In this document: positions 1 to 7,178 of the stretch, one piece after another
Numbering within the stretch: the stretch's first letter is position 1
How the letters are laid out: every line of letters starts with the position of its first letter
From: a virus
Virus record (IMG/VR): IMGVR_UViG_3300033148_006072
Span: 1-40,565 of that record
Strand: one strand, 5' to 3'
Length of the DNA: 40,565 nt
Notes under the pieces: model-generated
Told to the model about the DNA's origin: nothing
What the model saw: the letters and a program-made list of their open reading frames with translations, nothing else
Databases searched by the model: none
Made by a program: the position numbers and the translations under genes

Positions 1-114
1 AGTAGACGGAGGTATTGTCTGGTGTCGTTGCCCAGTTCGGCGATACGGTGGCGATCTGTGATGACCCCGTGTATGCGGTGATCAGCCGTGTCTGAGCTTC
101 CCCGGTCCCGGTAG
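1..114. repeat. Terminal direct repeat, left copy (circular-map overlap)
   Basis: The first 114 bases are identical to the last 114 (40452-40565). Removing one copy and joining the ends keeps a minus-strand tail gene in frame across the junction, so this is most simply the overlap left by assembling a circular or circularly permuted genome. A true short terminal repeat cannot be excluded, but its position inside a coding sequence favours an assembly overlap. Confidence 0.95.
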
Positions 115-1111
115 TGATGCGAACCAACTGCCCTTTGTAGAAATCATTCACCGCGCTCGCCGTAGCGGCTAAAGTTATGGACCCGGCAGCTCCTGCCTGC
201 GCCATTCCGTGCGAGGTGTGCCCGATGTCCTTGCTTGCTACGATCACAAATTCGCTATCGTTAGCTGGATTGATGAGCCATGTCCCGCGAATGCTTGCGA
301 CTTTCGATGAACCATCGTAATTCGTGATCGTTTTGGTCTGCCCTTCGCCCGTACCTCCAACCAAGATAATCACGTCACCAATATACATCTGATCTGTCGC
401 CGATGCCCCCACATCCAGGGTGATTGCATTAGCCGACCCGGCTTGTGCCGTCTCCGCCCGAACCACCATAGCATCCAATTGCCGTAATCGTCGGCCCGCA
501 CTCGTAGCATCGTTGTGAGTTGCTCCGGTCAACGGCTCATCCCACACCAGATCAACGAGATCGGCCGCAGCTATCGTATCGACGCTGTTCGTACCACGTC
601 CTTGCTCAAGTGCATTCACGGTGAGCCGACTCACGCCTGCGTCGCTCTCAACCAGCTCATTAAGTAGCGCGGTCCCTACCCCCGGTTTACTTGCCGGGTC
701 ATAGTCCGCTGCCAGGAGGTGGTCAAGGTGGATAGCTACCAAGGCTGCAGTCACTACTGCTAAGTTAACACCAATCGAGAACCCGCCAATCCAAGCGTTG
801 ACGGTCCCGCCATCAATGGTCACTCCCTCAATCCGCACGATAAATCGTGAACCCGAAGAGTAGAACCCGGCGTCGTCGTTGTTGGTCAAATCAACCGTAA
901 CCCAATGAGACCCGGCGATTCCATCCACGTCTATGTCAACAGCAATACCCAAGAAGCTCGTTCGTTGCGTCAAGCTAGCGTCTTTATAGACATAGACATC
1001 CGTGTTCGCCAAATTGGTCACGGTGACCGAAACCGATGGGTCATCGCTTGTAAAGGCGTTGACCGGAATCATTACCGTCTCGGTCCCTGTAAAATCGCCC
1101 GCGTTGTACAT
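1..1111 (-). CDS. Fibre-like virion protein, N-terminal part (continues across the circular junction to 39928)
   Basis: Starts at ATG 1111 after a strong GGAGGAGAGG site, 9 bases beyond the preceding stop. It stays open to the left edge and continues at 40451-39928, giving 544 aa in all. The N-terminal 110 or so residues look like a beta-rich domain (MYNAGDFTGTETVMIPV). The middle carries a helical segment with WDEPL and RRLRQLDAM. Two tandem beta repeats of about 85 residues follow, each with a GTGE(G/A)QT motif followed by an I-T-x-Y segment; repeats of this kind are common in phage tail and fibre proteins. It sits after the beta-helix gene in the GC-rich host-interaction segment. Exact function is unknown; a fibre or adsorption role is inferred. 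Confidence 0.75.
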   Translation of the reverse strand, partial: MYNAGDFTGTETVMIPVNAFTSDDPSVSVTVTNLANTDVYVYKDASLTQRTSFLGIAVDIDVDGIAGSHWVTVDLTNNDDAGFYSSGSRFIVRIEGVTIDGGTVNAWIGGFSIGVNLAVVTAALVAIHLDHLLAADYDPASKPGVGTALLNELVESDAGVSRLTVNALEQGRGTNSVDTIAAADLVDLVWDEPLTGATHNDATSAGRRLRQLDAMVVRAETAQAGSANAITLDVGASATDQMYIGDVIILVGGTGEGQTKTITNYDGSSKVASIRGTWLINPANDSEFVIVASKDIGHTSHGMAQAGAAGSITLAATASAVNDFYKGQLVRITTGTGEAQTRLITAYTGSSQIATVSPNWATTPDNTSVY

Positions 1112-1120
1112 CCTCTCCTC

Positions 1121-2143
1121 CTATCCTACCGGCCCGCCGAAAGGTCCAACAAGCGGCCCTTGTAATGCTCCCGTCGGTGCGTTCCCGCCTGCTGCTGCTA
1201 TCTCATCCGGCCCAATGTCGCACGTTGTACCGCTGCGTGTAGTACCGTCAATGTCAGGCGTGGGTACCTTGGCATCACTGCCGGGGCCGATGCCATTGTC
1301 CTCCATATTGCCGCCCGTTTTCGCGGTATAGTCGCCGTTCGATGCGTCAACAAACTCATTAGCCCAACTCGCGCTAAGTGGTTGCACATTGGTCGTTTCC
1401 GAGTGAATGGTATTAAGGTCGTCGTCGGCACAATTATATTGAACAGTTGCGGTGCCCGCGTTGTCAATATCCTCGCCGCCGCCGTTGTTCATCAGTGCGT
1501 TATTTTTGATTACTGCAGTCACACCAGCCTGTAGCTCAATCAGGTCAACCGCGCCGTTTATGATGTTGTTGTAGATGTCTGCCGTGAGGCCGGATGTGTT
1601 CATCAATATCCCACGGGACTTGCACCCGTGGATGATGTTGCCCATGATGTCGATGTCGGTATCGGCATCGTTGACTGTTATTCCACGATTACTGTTTACA
1701 CCGTTGGACCGCACATAATTGCGCGATATTGTCACGTCGCCCGCCGCCGTTTGCGAGTCAATGGTGATGCAATTGTCACCCGACCCCGATGAATAAACGA
1801 TCTCAATCTGAATATTGTCAACCGTCACAAGGTCGTCGTAAATGAATAGCGCATCCGCATCGGTCACAGATAGCCGATAGCGTCCGGTATCCCATCCAGT
1901 CTTGGCGGCCTCGTCTCCTGGAGTCGGTTTGATTGTCAGTCGATGCGTGTTGGCGCAGCCATTGATTGTCGTGGCCGTGGTATCTGCCGCAGCACCCGAC
2001 AGCCATAAAGTAGAGGCTTCGGTCAAACTTCCGGTAAGCTGTGACTCGGCATAGGCAAACGTCGCCCACGCCCCCGCACCAGCCGAGCCGCCGTGACCAG
2101 CGTCGTCCGTGCCTAAATCTGTATCGACGTAGAAATTAGCCAC
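1121..2143 (-). CDS. Right-handed beta-helix (pectate-lyase-like) protein
   Basis: 340 aa, starting at GTG 2143 behind TAGGGGAAGAC, 8 bases after the upstream stop. The centre (about residues 90-230) is a run of short strands with Asn- and Ile-rich turns (ISRNYVRSNG, DIMGNIIHGC, ADIYNNIING, VIKNNALMNN). This is the pattern of parallel beta-helix proteins of the pectate-lyase or Beta_helix fold, which phages use as spikes or depolymerases. The C-terminus is Gly/Pro-rich (GPLVGPFGGPVG). There is no signal peptide. The gene lies in a markedly GC-rich block with the fibre-like gene, consistent with exchangeable host-range genes. Carbohydrate binding or cleavage is inferred from the fold only; no catalytic residues were identified. 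Confidence 0.65.
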   Translation of the reverse strand: MANFYVDTDLGTDDAGHGGSAGAGAWATFAYAESQLTGSLTEASTLWLSGAAADTTATTINGCANTHRLTIKPTPGDEAAKTGWDTGRYRLSVTDADALFIYDDLVTVDNIQIEIVYSSGSGDNCITIDSQTAAGDVTISRNYVRSNGVNSNRGITVNDADTDIDIMGNIIHGCKSRGILMNTSGLTADIYNNIINGAVDLIELQAGVTAVIKNNALMNNGGGEDIDNAGTATVQYNCADDDLNTIHSETTNVQPLSASWANEFVDASNGDYTAKTGGNMEDNGIGPGSDAKVPTPDIDGTTRSGTTCDIGPDEIAAAGGNAPTGALQGPLVGPFGGPVG

Positions 2144-2151
2144 GTCTTCCC

Positions 2152-2649
2152 CTACATCCCCGAATCCCGCAAGTCCGAACCCGGCGGGACTGTCCCCGGT
2201 AGTGGCACGGGGATATAGACGAAAGGGACGCCCGAAGCAGTATCGGCCGCCCTTGAACTTGCAAGGAAACCCTCGTAATCTATCCGGTTCCCCCCGCCGT
2301 CGATATGCGTACCAGCCACGGCAACGCCCCAGCTACGCCGGTCAGCAAAGTCCAACAATGCCGACTCTTCACCGTTTTCATCTGCGGTAAACGGGTCAGT
2401 GTCAATCCACGTCACCCGAAGATCCATCAATCCAAGCGCGGGCGGTGGGGCAAACCCGAGCAGCTCGGTATCCCATACATAGATGCGATACTCCACCGTG
2501 TCACCGGCGAGAAAAGGTCCATCGTTCGGCGTTGTGGCCGCAGGGGTCCACATTACCGTCGGCGTCGAGTTGTAGTAGATCGGCTCTTGCGCCATCCCCG
2601 CGCAAGCCACAAAGGCCAACGCGAAGAGGATGAGTAGTGCGCGCCTCAT
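2152..2649 (-). CDS. Secreted protein with signal peptide, unknown function
   Basis: 165 aa. The N-terminus (MRRALLILFALAFVACAGMAQ) is a clear signal peptide: two Arg, a hydrophobic core and a possible cleavage after AGMA. A cysteine at residue 16 (FVAC) loosely resembles a lipobox, so a lipoprotein is possible. The rest looks like a beta-rich extracellular domain (VEYRIYVWDTELLG). The start overlaps the stop of the preceding 49-aa gene as ATGA. Its place in the lysis/small-membrane-protein cassette would fit an outer-membrane or periplasmic role, but I do not recognise the family. Confidence 0.55.
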   Translation of the reverse strand: MRRALLILFALAFVACAGMAQEPIYYNSTPTVMWTPAATTPNDGPFLAGDTVEYRIYVWDTELLGFAPPPALGLMDLRVTWIDTDPFTADENGEESALLDFADRRSWGVAVAGTHIDGGGNRIDYEGFLASSRAADTASGVPFVYIPVPLPGTVPPGSDLRDSGM

Positions 2650-2795
2650 TTTTCACCTTCCTTTGTGTTCTTCATGATTTCTACAACAGCTACGATGAAC
2701 GCCTGAAGCGCCTTGCTGTCGCCCCGCCCTCGAATAATGGCAAACACCACCACTCCGGCCAAGATTGTGATTGAAGCCAATTCAGTCCAGTCCAT
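2646..2795 (-). CDS. Small membrane protein (49 aa)
   Basis: ATG 2795 lies one base after the TAG of the upstream gene, and the AGGAGG site lies inside that gene's last codons. The protein starts MDWTELASITILAGVVVFAI, a single N-terminal transmembrane segment, then a short helical tail ending KNTKEGEK. Its TGA overlaps the next ATG (ATGA). Size, topology and location fit a small holin-like or lysis accessory protein, but the sequence is too short to assign. Confidence 0.6.
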   Translation of the reverse strand: MDWTELASITILAGVVVFAIIRGRGDSKALQAFIVAVVEIMKNTKEGEK

Positions 2796-2796
2796 T

Positions 2797-3018
2797 CTAT
2801 CCTCCTATATTTGCTTTGACTCGTTCTACAAAATCTGAAGTGTCTGTAAACTTTTGAGCCCTAGGCTTCTCAATTACCACAGTTGTCTTTTTAACCCGTT
2901 TCTTAGATAATCGGCCTATCCAAAAGCCGACAATCACTGTGACCCCCCAAATCATCCACTCAAAATAAGCCCAGCCAATTATAATAATTATCGTCTTTTG
3001 CAAGCCTTCAAACTCCAC
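2797..3018 (-). CDS. Small membrane protein, lysis-cassette member
   Basis: 73 aa. Hydrophobic stretches at about residues 9-20 (TIIIIIGWAYF) and 22-35 (MIWGVTVIVGFWIG) form one or two membrane spans, followed by a basic segment (RLSKKRVKKTT) and a polar tail. ATG 3018 is preceded by AAGGAGGGAAAAGTGG. This is the composition of a holin or holin partner. It lies between two other small membrane genes and is AT-rich compared with the GC-rich genes on both sides. Confidence 0.55.
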   Translation of the reverse strand: MEFEGLQKTIIIIIGWAYFEWMIWGVTVIVGFWIGRLSKKRVKKTTVVIEKPRAQKFTDTSDFVERVKANIGG

Positions 3019-3043
3019 TTTTCCCTCCTTATAATAGGATGCA

Positions 3044-3316
3044 TCATCCCCTAATATCCTTTATGTAACTCAAAGCTTTTTCACCGAATATGAGGACAAT
3101 TGTAGTAGCCAACCAAGCCCATGCTGGGAGGAGTCCCTTCATCAATAAATAAGTAGCTGTAACAAACCCGATCCCCTTCATAGAGAGCAATTTCGTTATG
3201 ACAGTAATGATCCGCTTCGGAAGCGTCTTCAAAAGCTCCGAAAACGTCTTCTCCATAAGAGGGTCCAAGCCAATCTCCTTCGCTCGTTTACCTGAATTAA
3301 GTTCTTCCATAGTCAT
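3044..3316 (-). CDS. Holin-like membrane protein
   Basis: 90 aa from ATG 3316, chosen because GGGAG lies 8 bases upstream and the ATG follows the previous stop by two bases; an upstream in-frame GTG at 3340 would overlap the previous gene and lacks a good site. It has a charged amphipathic N-terminus, then two hydrophobic segments (IGFVTATYLLMKGLL and AWLATTIVLIFG) and a short basic end. This small multi-span architecture next to a candidate lysin fits a holin; function is inferred. Confidence 0.5.
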   Translation of the reverse strand: MTMEELNSGKRAKEIGLDPLMEKTFSELLKTLPKRIITVITKLLSMKGIGFVTATYLLMKGLLPAWAWLATTIVLIFGEKALSYIKDIRG

Positions 3317-3318
3317 AC

Positions 3319-3843
3319 TTAAATCTCCCAACTCGGCCACGGCGGAACATCAAGATACACCCGCTCCCGTGCACCCATCACCCGCCGGATCACGTCACCG
3401 AGTGCAACGGCATCATCCGGCGTATCAGTGTTGATACACCCGAGCGTCGTGTTGCTGCGGACAAGCTCACCACCAGACCGGACCCGCGAATAGTGCGCCC
3501 CATATCCACGAGCTCGGAATCGTGCGCCGGTCGGATGGTCGTAGCAGCCATCCTTGTCGAGTTGCCAGTACTCCAACCACTGCCACGCATTCGTCGCGAT
3601 GAACACCGGTGAGTACACGCTCGTTGGCAACTTGTCGATAACCTCAGTTATTAGCCACCGCCCACACGGAAACGGCCGCGGTTGATACGGTGTCCCGGTC
3701 GGTCGGACATGACCGTCTTGCTCGTACAACACCTCACTCGTGAGCCGCCACCCGTTCACCTCGTTGCGCACAATGCACGATGCGGGGATTGTCAAGCCGA
3801 GACCGACGATCGCTTTGCCGGTGAAGCTGAGAACCTCAATCAT
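3319..3843 (-). CDS. Candidate endolysin with YkuD-like (L,D-transpeptidase-type) active-site motif
   Basis: 174 aa from ATG 3843, which overlaps the upstream TGA as ATGA. The C-terminal half has GYGAHYSR (His117) followed by NTTLGCINTD (Cys136) and DDAVALGDVI. This resembles the H...S/T-x-G-C-[IV]-[RN]...D arrangement of YkuD-fold L,D-transpeptidases and related peptidoglycan enzymes. No signal peptide is seen, so export would need a holin, and holin-like genes lie on both sides. The gene is GC-rich, unlike 2797-3316 next to it. It could instead be a non-lytic relative of the fold; assignment rests on the motif and location only. Confidence 0.5.
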   Translation of the reverse strand: MIEVLSFTGKAIVGLGLTIPASCIVRNEVNGWRLTSEVLYEQDGHVRPTGTPYQPRPFPCGRWLITEVIDKLPTSVYSPVFIATNAWQWLEYWQLDKDGCYDHPTGARFRARGYGAHYSRVRSGGELVRSNTTLGCINTDTPDDAVALGDVIRRVMGARERVYLDVPPWPSWEI

Positions 3844-4103
3844 CCCGCGCCCCCGGTCAACCACTGCATAAACGCCGCTTTGATTCCGTCCAGCAATCCA
3901 ATAGACTGAGCCCCAACCGTGGCCGCGATGACGACTGTCAGCACGGCCGTGCGCCGGGGGTTTTGATCGTTGCGAGTGGACACCTTTTTCTCCACCGCCT
4001 CCATGCGACCGACAAGCCCTACGGCTCCATTGGTGCCATACATCCCGTACCACACCTGATCAAGCGTTTCTTTTTGCGTTGCCGGTTTCTTCGATGTTGC
4101 CAT
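3840..4103 (-). CDS. Small tail-anchored membrane protein (holin/XhlA-like architecture)
   Basis: 87 aa. The N-terminus is polar and helical (MATSKKPATQKETLDQVW), followed by a short heptad-like stretch (VGRMEAVEKKVSTRND) and one transmembrane segment near the C-terminus (TAVLTVVIAATVGAQSIGLL). This soluble-helix-plus-C-terminal-span layout resembles hemolysin XhlA-type holin accessory proteins. It immediately precedes the candidate lysin and overlaps it by ATGA, so the two are probably translated together. A GGGGGG run 2 bases before the ATG is an unusual ribosome-binding context. Confidence 0.5.
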   Translation of the reverse strand: MATSKKPATQKETLDQVWYGMYGTNGAVGLVGRMEAVEKKVSTRNDQNPRRTAVLTVVIAATVGAQSIGLLDGIKAAFMQWLTGGAG

Positions 4104-4144
4104 AGCCCCCCCAGGTTACGTCACAGTTATACATTAGATTACCT

Positions 4145-4933
4145 TTATTCTGCGTACCAAATCGTTATCCAACCTCTATTAAAGGAAGTTGCATTAAAAG
4201 CAGCGGAATCAAAATATCCAGGATCTGCTGCTCTATTCAAATAAACATATGTATCATCCACGGCGTAGTAACCAGAACTTTGATTCCCAGCTGCCGCGTA
4301 ATAATCACAAAATGGATAAACGTCATCTCCAGTAGAAATCCGAATAAGTATTTGAATCATTCGAATCTTTGTACCAAGGCCTGTAATTCCGTGGGCAATA
4401 GTGGCCTCAGCTGTTGTATCCATATTCCAGTCACCTATTTCAATTACTTTAGTCTGAAGAACCTCTGCTTCAGCACCAGTTTCAGTTATCCCCCCAGCAT
4501 TTCCTGTCACATCCCCAGTTACATCCCCAGTTACATCCCCAGTTACATCCCCAGTTACATCCCCAATTAAATCCCCAATTAAATCAGCAGTCACCTGGTT
4601 AAATACAACATCGTCTGTGGTTAATAATTCTTGGTCTTGGTCGATACCTATCCCTTCTTCCTGATAATAGACTATGGCTCTGTACTTGTTCTGTATAAGA
4701 AGCGAATAGTCCCCAGTAGTGTAAAGCTGTCCCGGGGATCCATTATAAATGGCATAGCCTCCTTTGGTCCTAACAGGTTGTGCAGCCGCGATTGTAAGAG
4801 CTTCATCCCAATAAGCGGCTTCTGGATTTGTTATTGGATTTAACCCAGATTCTCCAATATAGATATACCCTTCATCGATGGGTTCTCCATCCTTATCCAT
4901 GAACACAGCATAGCCATTTTTAACAGTTTTCAT
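4145..4933 (-). CDS. Tailspike-type protein with P22-like head-binding N-terminus and GD-rich shaft
   Basis: 262 aa. Residues 1-110 match the head-binding domain that joins P22-type tailspikes to the tail (GYIYIGESGLNPITNPEAAY, YWDEALTIAAAQPVRTKGGY, GDYSLLI). Residues 117-145 are a tandem GDVT repeat (12-bp DNA unit), typical of fibre shafts. The C-terminal 120 or so residues are a separate beta-rich domain (GDWNMDTTAEATIAHGITG). No beta-helix or enzymatic domain is attached, so this is a short spike or adaptor; the beta-helix protein at 1121-2143 may supply receptor binding. It lies directly after the gp16-like ejection gene, as gene 9 follows the ejection genes in P22. Confidence 0.75.
   Translation of the reverse strand: MKTVKNGYAVFMDKDGEPIDEGYIYIGESGLNPITNPEAAYWDEALTIAAAQPVRTKGGYAIYNGSPGQLYTTGDYSLLIQNKYRAIVYYQEEGIGIDQDQELLTTDDVVFNQVTADLIGDLIGDVTGDVTGDVTGDVTGDVTGNAGGITETGAEAEVLQTKVIEIGDWNMDTTAEATIAHGITGLGTKIRMIQILIRISTGDDVYPFCDYYAAAGNQSSGYYAVDDTYVYLNRAADPGYFDSAAFNATSFNRGWITIWYAE
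4509..4580 (-). repeat. 12-bp tandem repeat (six units) coding the GDVT shaft
   Basis: Six head-to-tail copies of the 12-bp unit ACATCCCCAGTT (plus strand). The last two units vary (AATT), and the final one also begins AAAT instead of ACAT. They lie in frame inside the tailspike-type gene and encode G-D-V-T and I-G-D-L units. Copy number probably changes easily by slippage. Confidence 0.9.
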
Positions 4934-4934
4934 G

Positions 4935-7169
4935 TTACCCCCTTATGAGTTGTGCTTCTTCTTCATTGACTCGTTCTGGCCTTTCAGGAGCCTCCTGTGT
5001 AGCTTCTACGGCTCTAATTGTATCAAATAATCTTCTTAATAGGGCTGCTTCTTGTGTACTACCCTGAGCTACCCGGGGAAGAGCCATTAGTATGTTTCTT
5101 ACAGGAACTGATTCGTATGCCCTAGCAGCTAGACCATAAGCTGCTCCGCCCCCTATTGCAAGACCAAAGCCCTTTACACCGCCCCCAAAATACGATGCTA
5201 TTCCAGCAGCACTAAGGGGCACGACTCCCATTGCTATACTTGAAGGCCCTTTACTTGCTGACGCAGCTCTACTTGTAATTTCTAATACACGCATGAGTCC
5301 TTCTAATTGACGAGCATCTCCATCATTAAAGAAGACTCCTACTTGATCACCAAGTCTTTTTACTTCACGAACAAATATATCTGGATCAGGTATCTCACCA
5401 CCCGCCCTCTCTGCAGCACGAGCAATAATAGCGGTTCTTGCTGTTGCTCGGCCATCAGGAGTAAGTTCTCGATACATTCTAGCCACATCTGATCTATTCC
5501 TAGAAAATAAAAGGTTGTTGACAACTTCAGGAGTGGCGTCTCCTCTATTAAGTACTCGCTTGAGAGCAGGAACTGCCATTTCTTCAGCCATTTCAGAAAG
5601 ACGGTTATTTGCTGTAACCCATTTAGTTAAAAGCCTTTCTGTACCAAACTCTTTAATATAGTCTGTCATATCTTGACGAAGAGGCCCATATATATTAGTT
5701 AGAGCCCGTTCACTAACAGACCGTACCCCTACAAGAGATGGTGCAGAAAAGCTTTCACCGAGTTGCCTCCGAAGGACCTCTATATTAGCTAGGTCTTGGT
5801 TTTGAATTGCTACAGCCCAATCTTCTAATCGACTAATAACAGGTTGAACTTCTCTAGTATTGAGACTCTTAAGTTGAGTAACCTGCACATCAATAGCATC
5901 AAGGGTTCTTTGGACTCCAACAGCAATATCCGTATCAGTCATAGCCTCTATTACTTCTTCTTTTGCCCCTGTGAATTGGGATAGTCTACTGCGCCTAGTA
6001 GTAAGCAGATCATCAACAATATCATCGGCCAAATTGGCCACATCATCAGCACCATACTGTCGAATAATACTTCTAACTGCAGCTGCCCTCTCCGCTTGCT
6101 GGGCACTTCTTAATGTACCGGTACCTACAATAGGTATTCGTTCCCCCAAATTACGTATCCACTTCCCCACAAAAGTATTAGGAGGTCGAACATCAGATGT
6201 CATTACTCTGACCCCTGCGCTTGCTGCTTCCTCAATTGGGGGCTTTGTGCTCCGAACCAGATTTATATTAGATAGACCAGCACCAACAACTCCCCCTGCA
6301 AGGCCCGCTCCCAATTGAGCTATTGGTCCTGCTCCAAGTTCTTCAGCCCCCTGAGAAGCTGCAGCAGAACCAGCGCCTCCCCCATATTGCGCTACTGGAC
6401 TATCTGCTAACATCCCACCTATAGTACCCTTCATCGTCTGAGTAAGCCCCTGTCCTGCTTGCATAGTTTGACCAAGAGCAACTGAACCACCAGCACCAGC
6501 AACACCCTGTGCCGTAGCCTGAACAATACGTTCTGCCGCAGTATCGGGTTCCGCAACGCCCAGTTTCGTGAATAAGTCGCTTAAAGCAACTGTCGGTAGG
6601 GTGTAATTGGTACCAAGAACTCTATTTACAAGACTAACAATAGGATCACCAGCAATCTGGGTAAGTCCACCAGCCATTGCCCCAATAGCTGCACCAGGAA
6701 CAGCTCCAACACCAGCAAAAGGTGCCCCAATAGCTGCACCAGTTGCTGCACCCATAGCCGTTGGCCCTGCTCCTCTAACAACACCACCCATCAGTCCAGC
6801 TAAATCGGTTCGTGGTCCTGTTTCTTGTGGTCCTGTTTCTTGTGGTCCTGTTTCTTGTGGTGGTGTGTATCCTGGAGGAAGCGGAGGTCCAGCAACTCCT
6901 GCTCGATCTCGTATAGCCATCCGATCAACAAGATCTGGTGGCGATGACTTAGGCTCATATGTCTTTGATGGATGTAAGTATGAAGATTCCGAAGCAGGCA
7001 TACCCTTGAAGGTATATTCACCGGGACCAGAGGTATCCCTAAGTTGCTGTACATATGCTTTCAAGAATTCTTCATCAGTTTCAAGAAGCGATTTTGGAAC
7101 ACCAGCAAGATTTATACCATCACGAGTTCTTATTGTCACTATTTCATTATTGACCACAGAGTCACTCAT
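4935..7169 (-). CDS. Ejection (DNA injection) protein, gp16-like
   Basis: 744 aa, with a strong AGGAGGAATAA site before ATG 7169. It is third in the row of three ejection genes before the spike gene, the place of gp16 in P22. The N-terminal 100 residues are polar, followed by PQETG repeats (104-118). Next come long Gly/Ala-rich hydrophobic stretches (AAIGAPFAGVGAVPGAAIGA, MAGGLTQIAG), a long helical middle (about 380-560) and another Gly/Ala-rich segment near the C-terminus (FGLAIGGGAAYGLA). This composition fits proteins that leave the virion and cross the cell envelope. No transglycosylase motif was recognised. Confidence 0.6.
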   Translation of the reverse strand: MSDSVVNNEIVTIRTRDGINLAGVPKSLLETDEEFLKAYVQQLRDTSGPGEYTFKGMPASESSYLHPSKTYEPKSSPPDLVDRMAIRDRAGVAGPPLPPGYTPPQETGPQETGPQETGPRTDLAGLMGGVVRGAGPTAMGAATGAAIGAPFAGVGAVPGAAIGAMAGGLTQIAGDPIVSLVNRVLGTNYTLPTVALSDLFTKLGVAEPDTAAERIVQATAQGVAGAGGSVALGQTMQAGQGLTQTMKGTIGGMLADSPVAQYGGGAGSAAASQGAEELGAGPIAQLGAGLAGGVVGAGLSNINLVRSTKPPIEEAASAGVRVMTSDVRPPNTFVGKWIRNLGERIPIVGTGTLRSAQQAERAAAVRSIIRQYGADDVANLADDIVDDLLTTRRSRLSQFTGAKEEVIEAMTDTDIAVGVQRTLDAIDVQVTQLKSLNTREVQPVISRLEDWAVAIQNQDLANIEVLRRQLGESFSAPSLVGVRSVSERALTNIYGPLRQDMTDYIKEFGTERLLTKWVTANNRLSEMAEEMAVPALKRVLNRGDATPEVVNNLLFSRNRSDVARMYRELTPDGRATARTAIIARAAERAGGEIPDPDIFVREVKRLGDQVGVFFNDGDARQLEGLMRVLEITSRAASASKGPSSIAMGVVPLSAAGIASYFGGGVKGFGLAIGGGAAYGLAARAYESVPVRNILMALPRVAQGSTQEAALLRRLFDTIRAVEATQEAPERPERVNEEEAQLIRG
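6816..6860 (-). repeat. 15-bp tandem repeat (three units) coding PQETG
   Basis: Three 15-bp copies (TGGTCCTGTTTCTTG-type on the plus strand) in the gp16-like gene, coding the linker PQETG-PQETG-PQETG. Confidence 0.85.
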
Positions 7170-7178
7170 TTATTCCTC

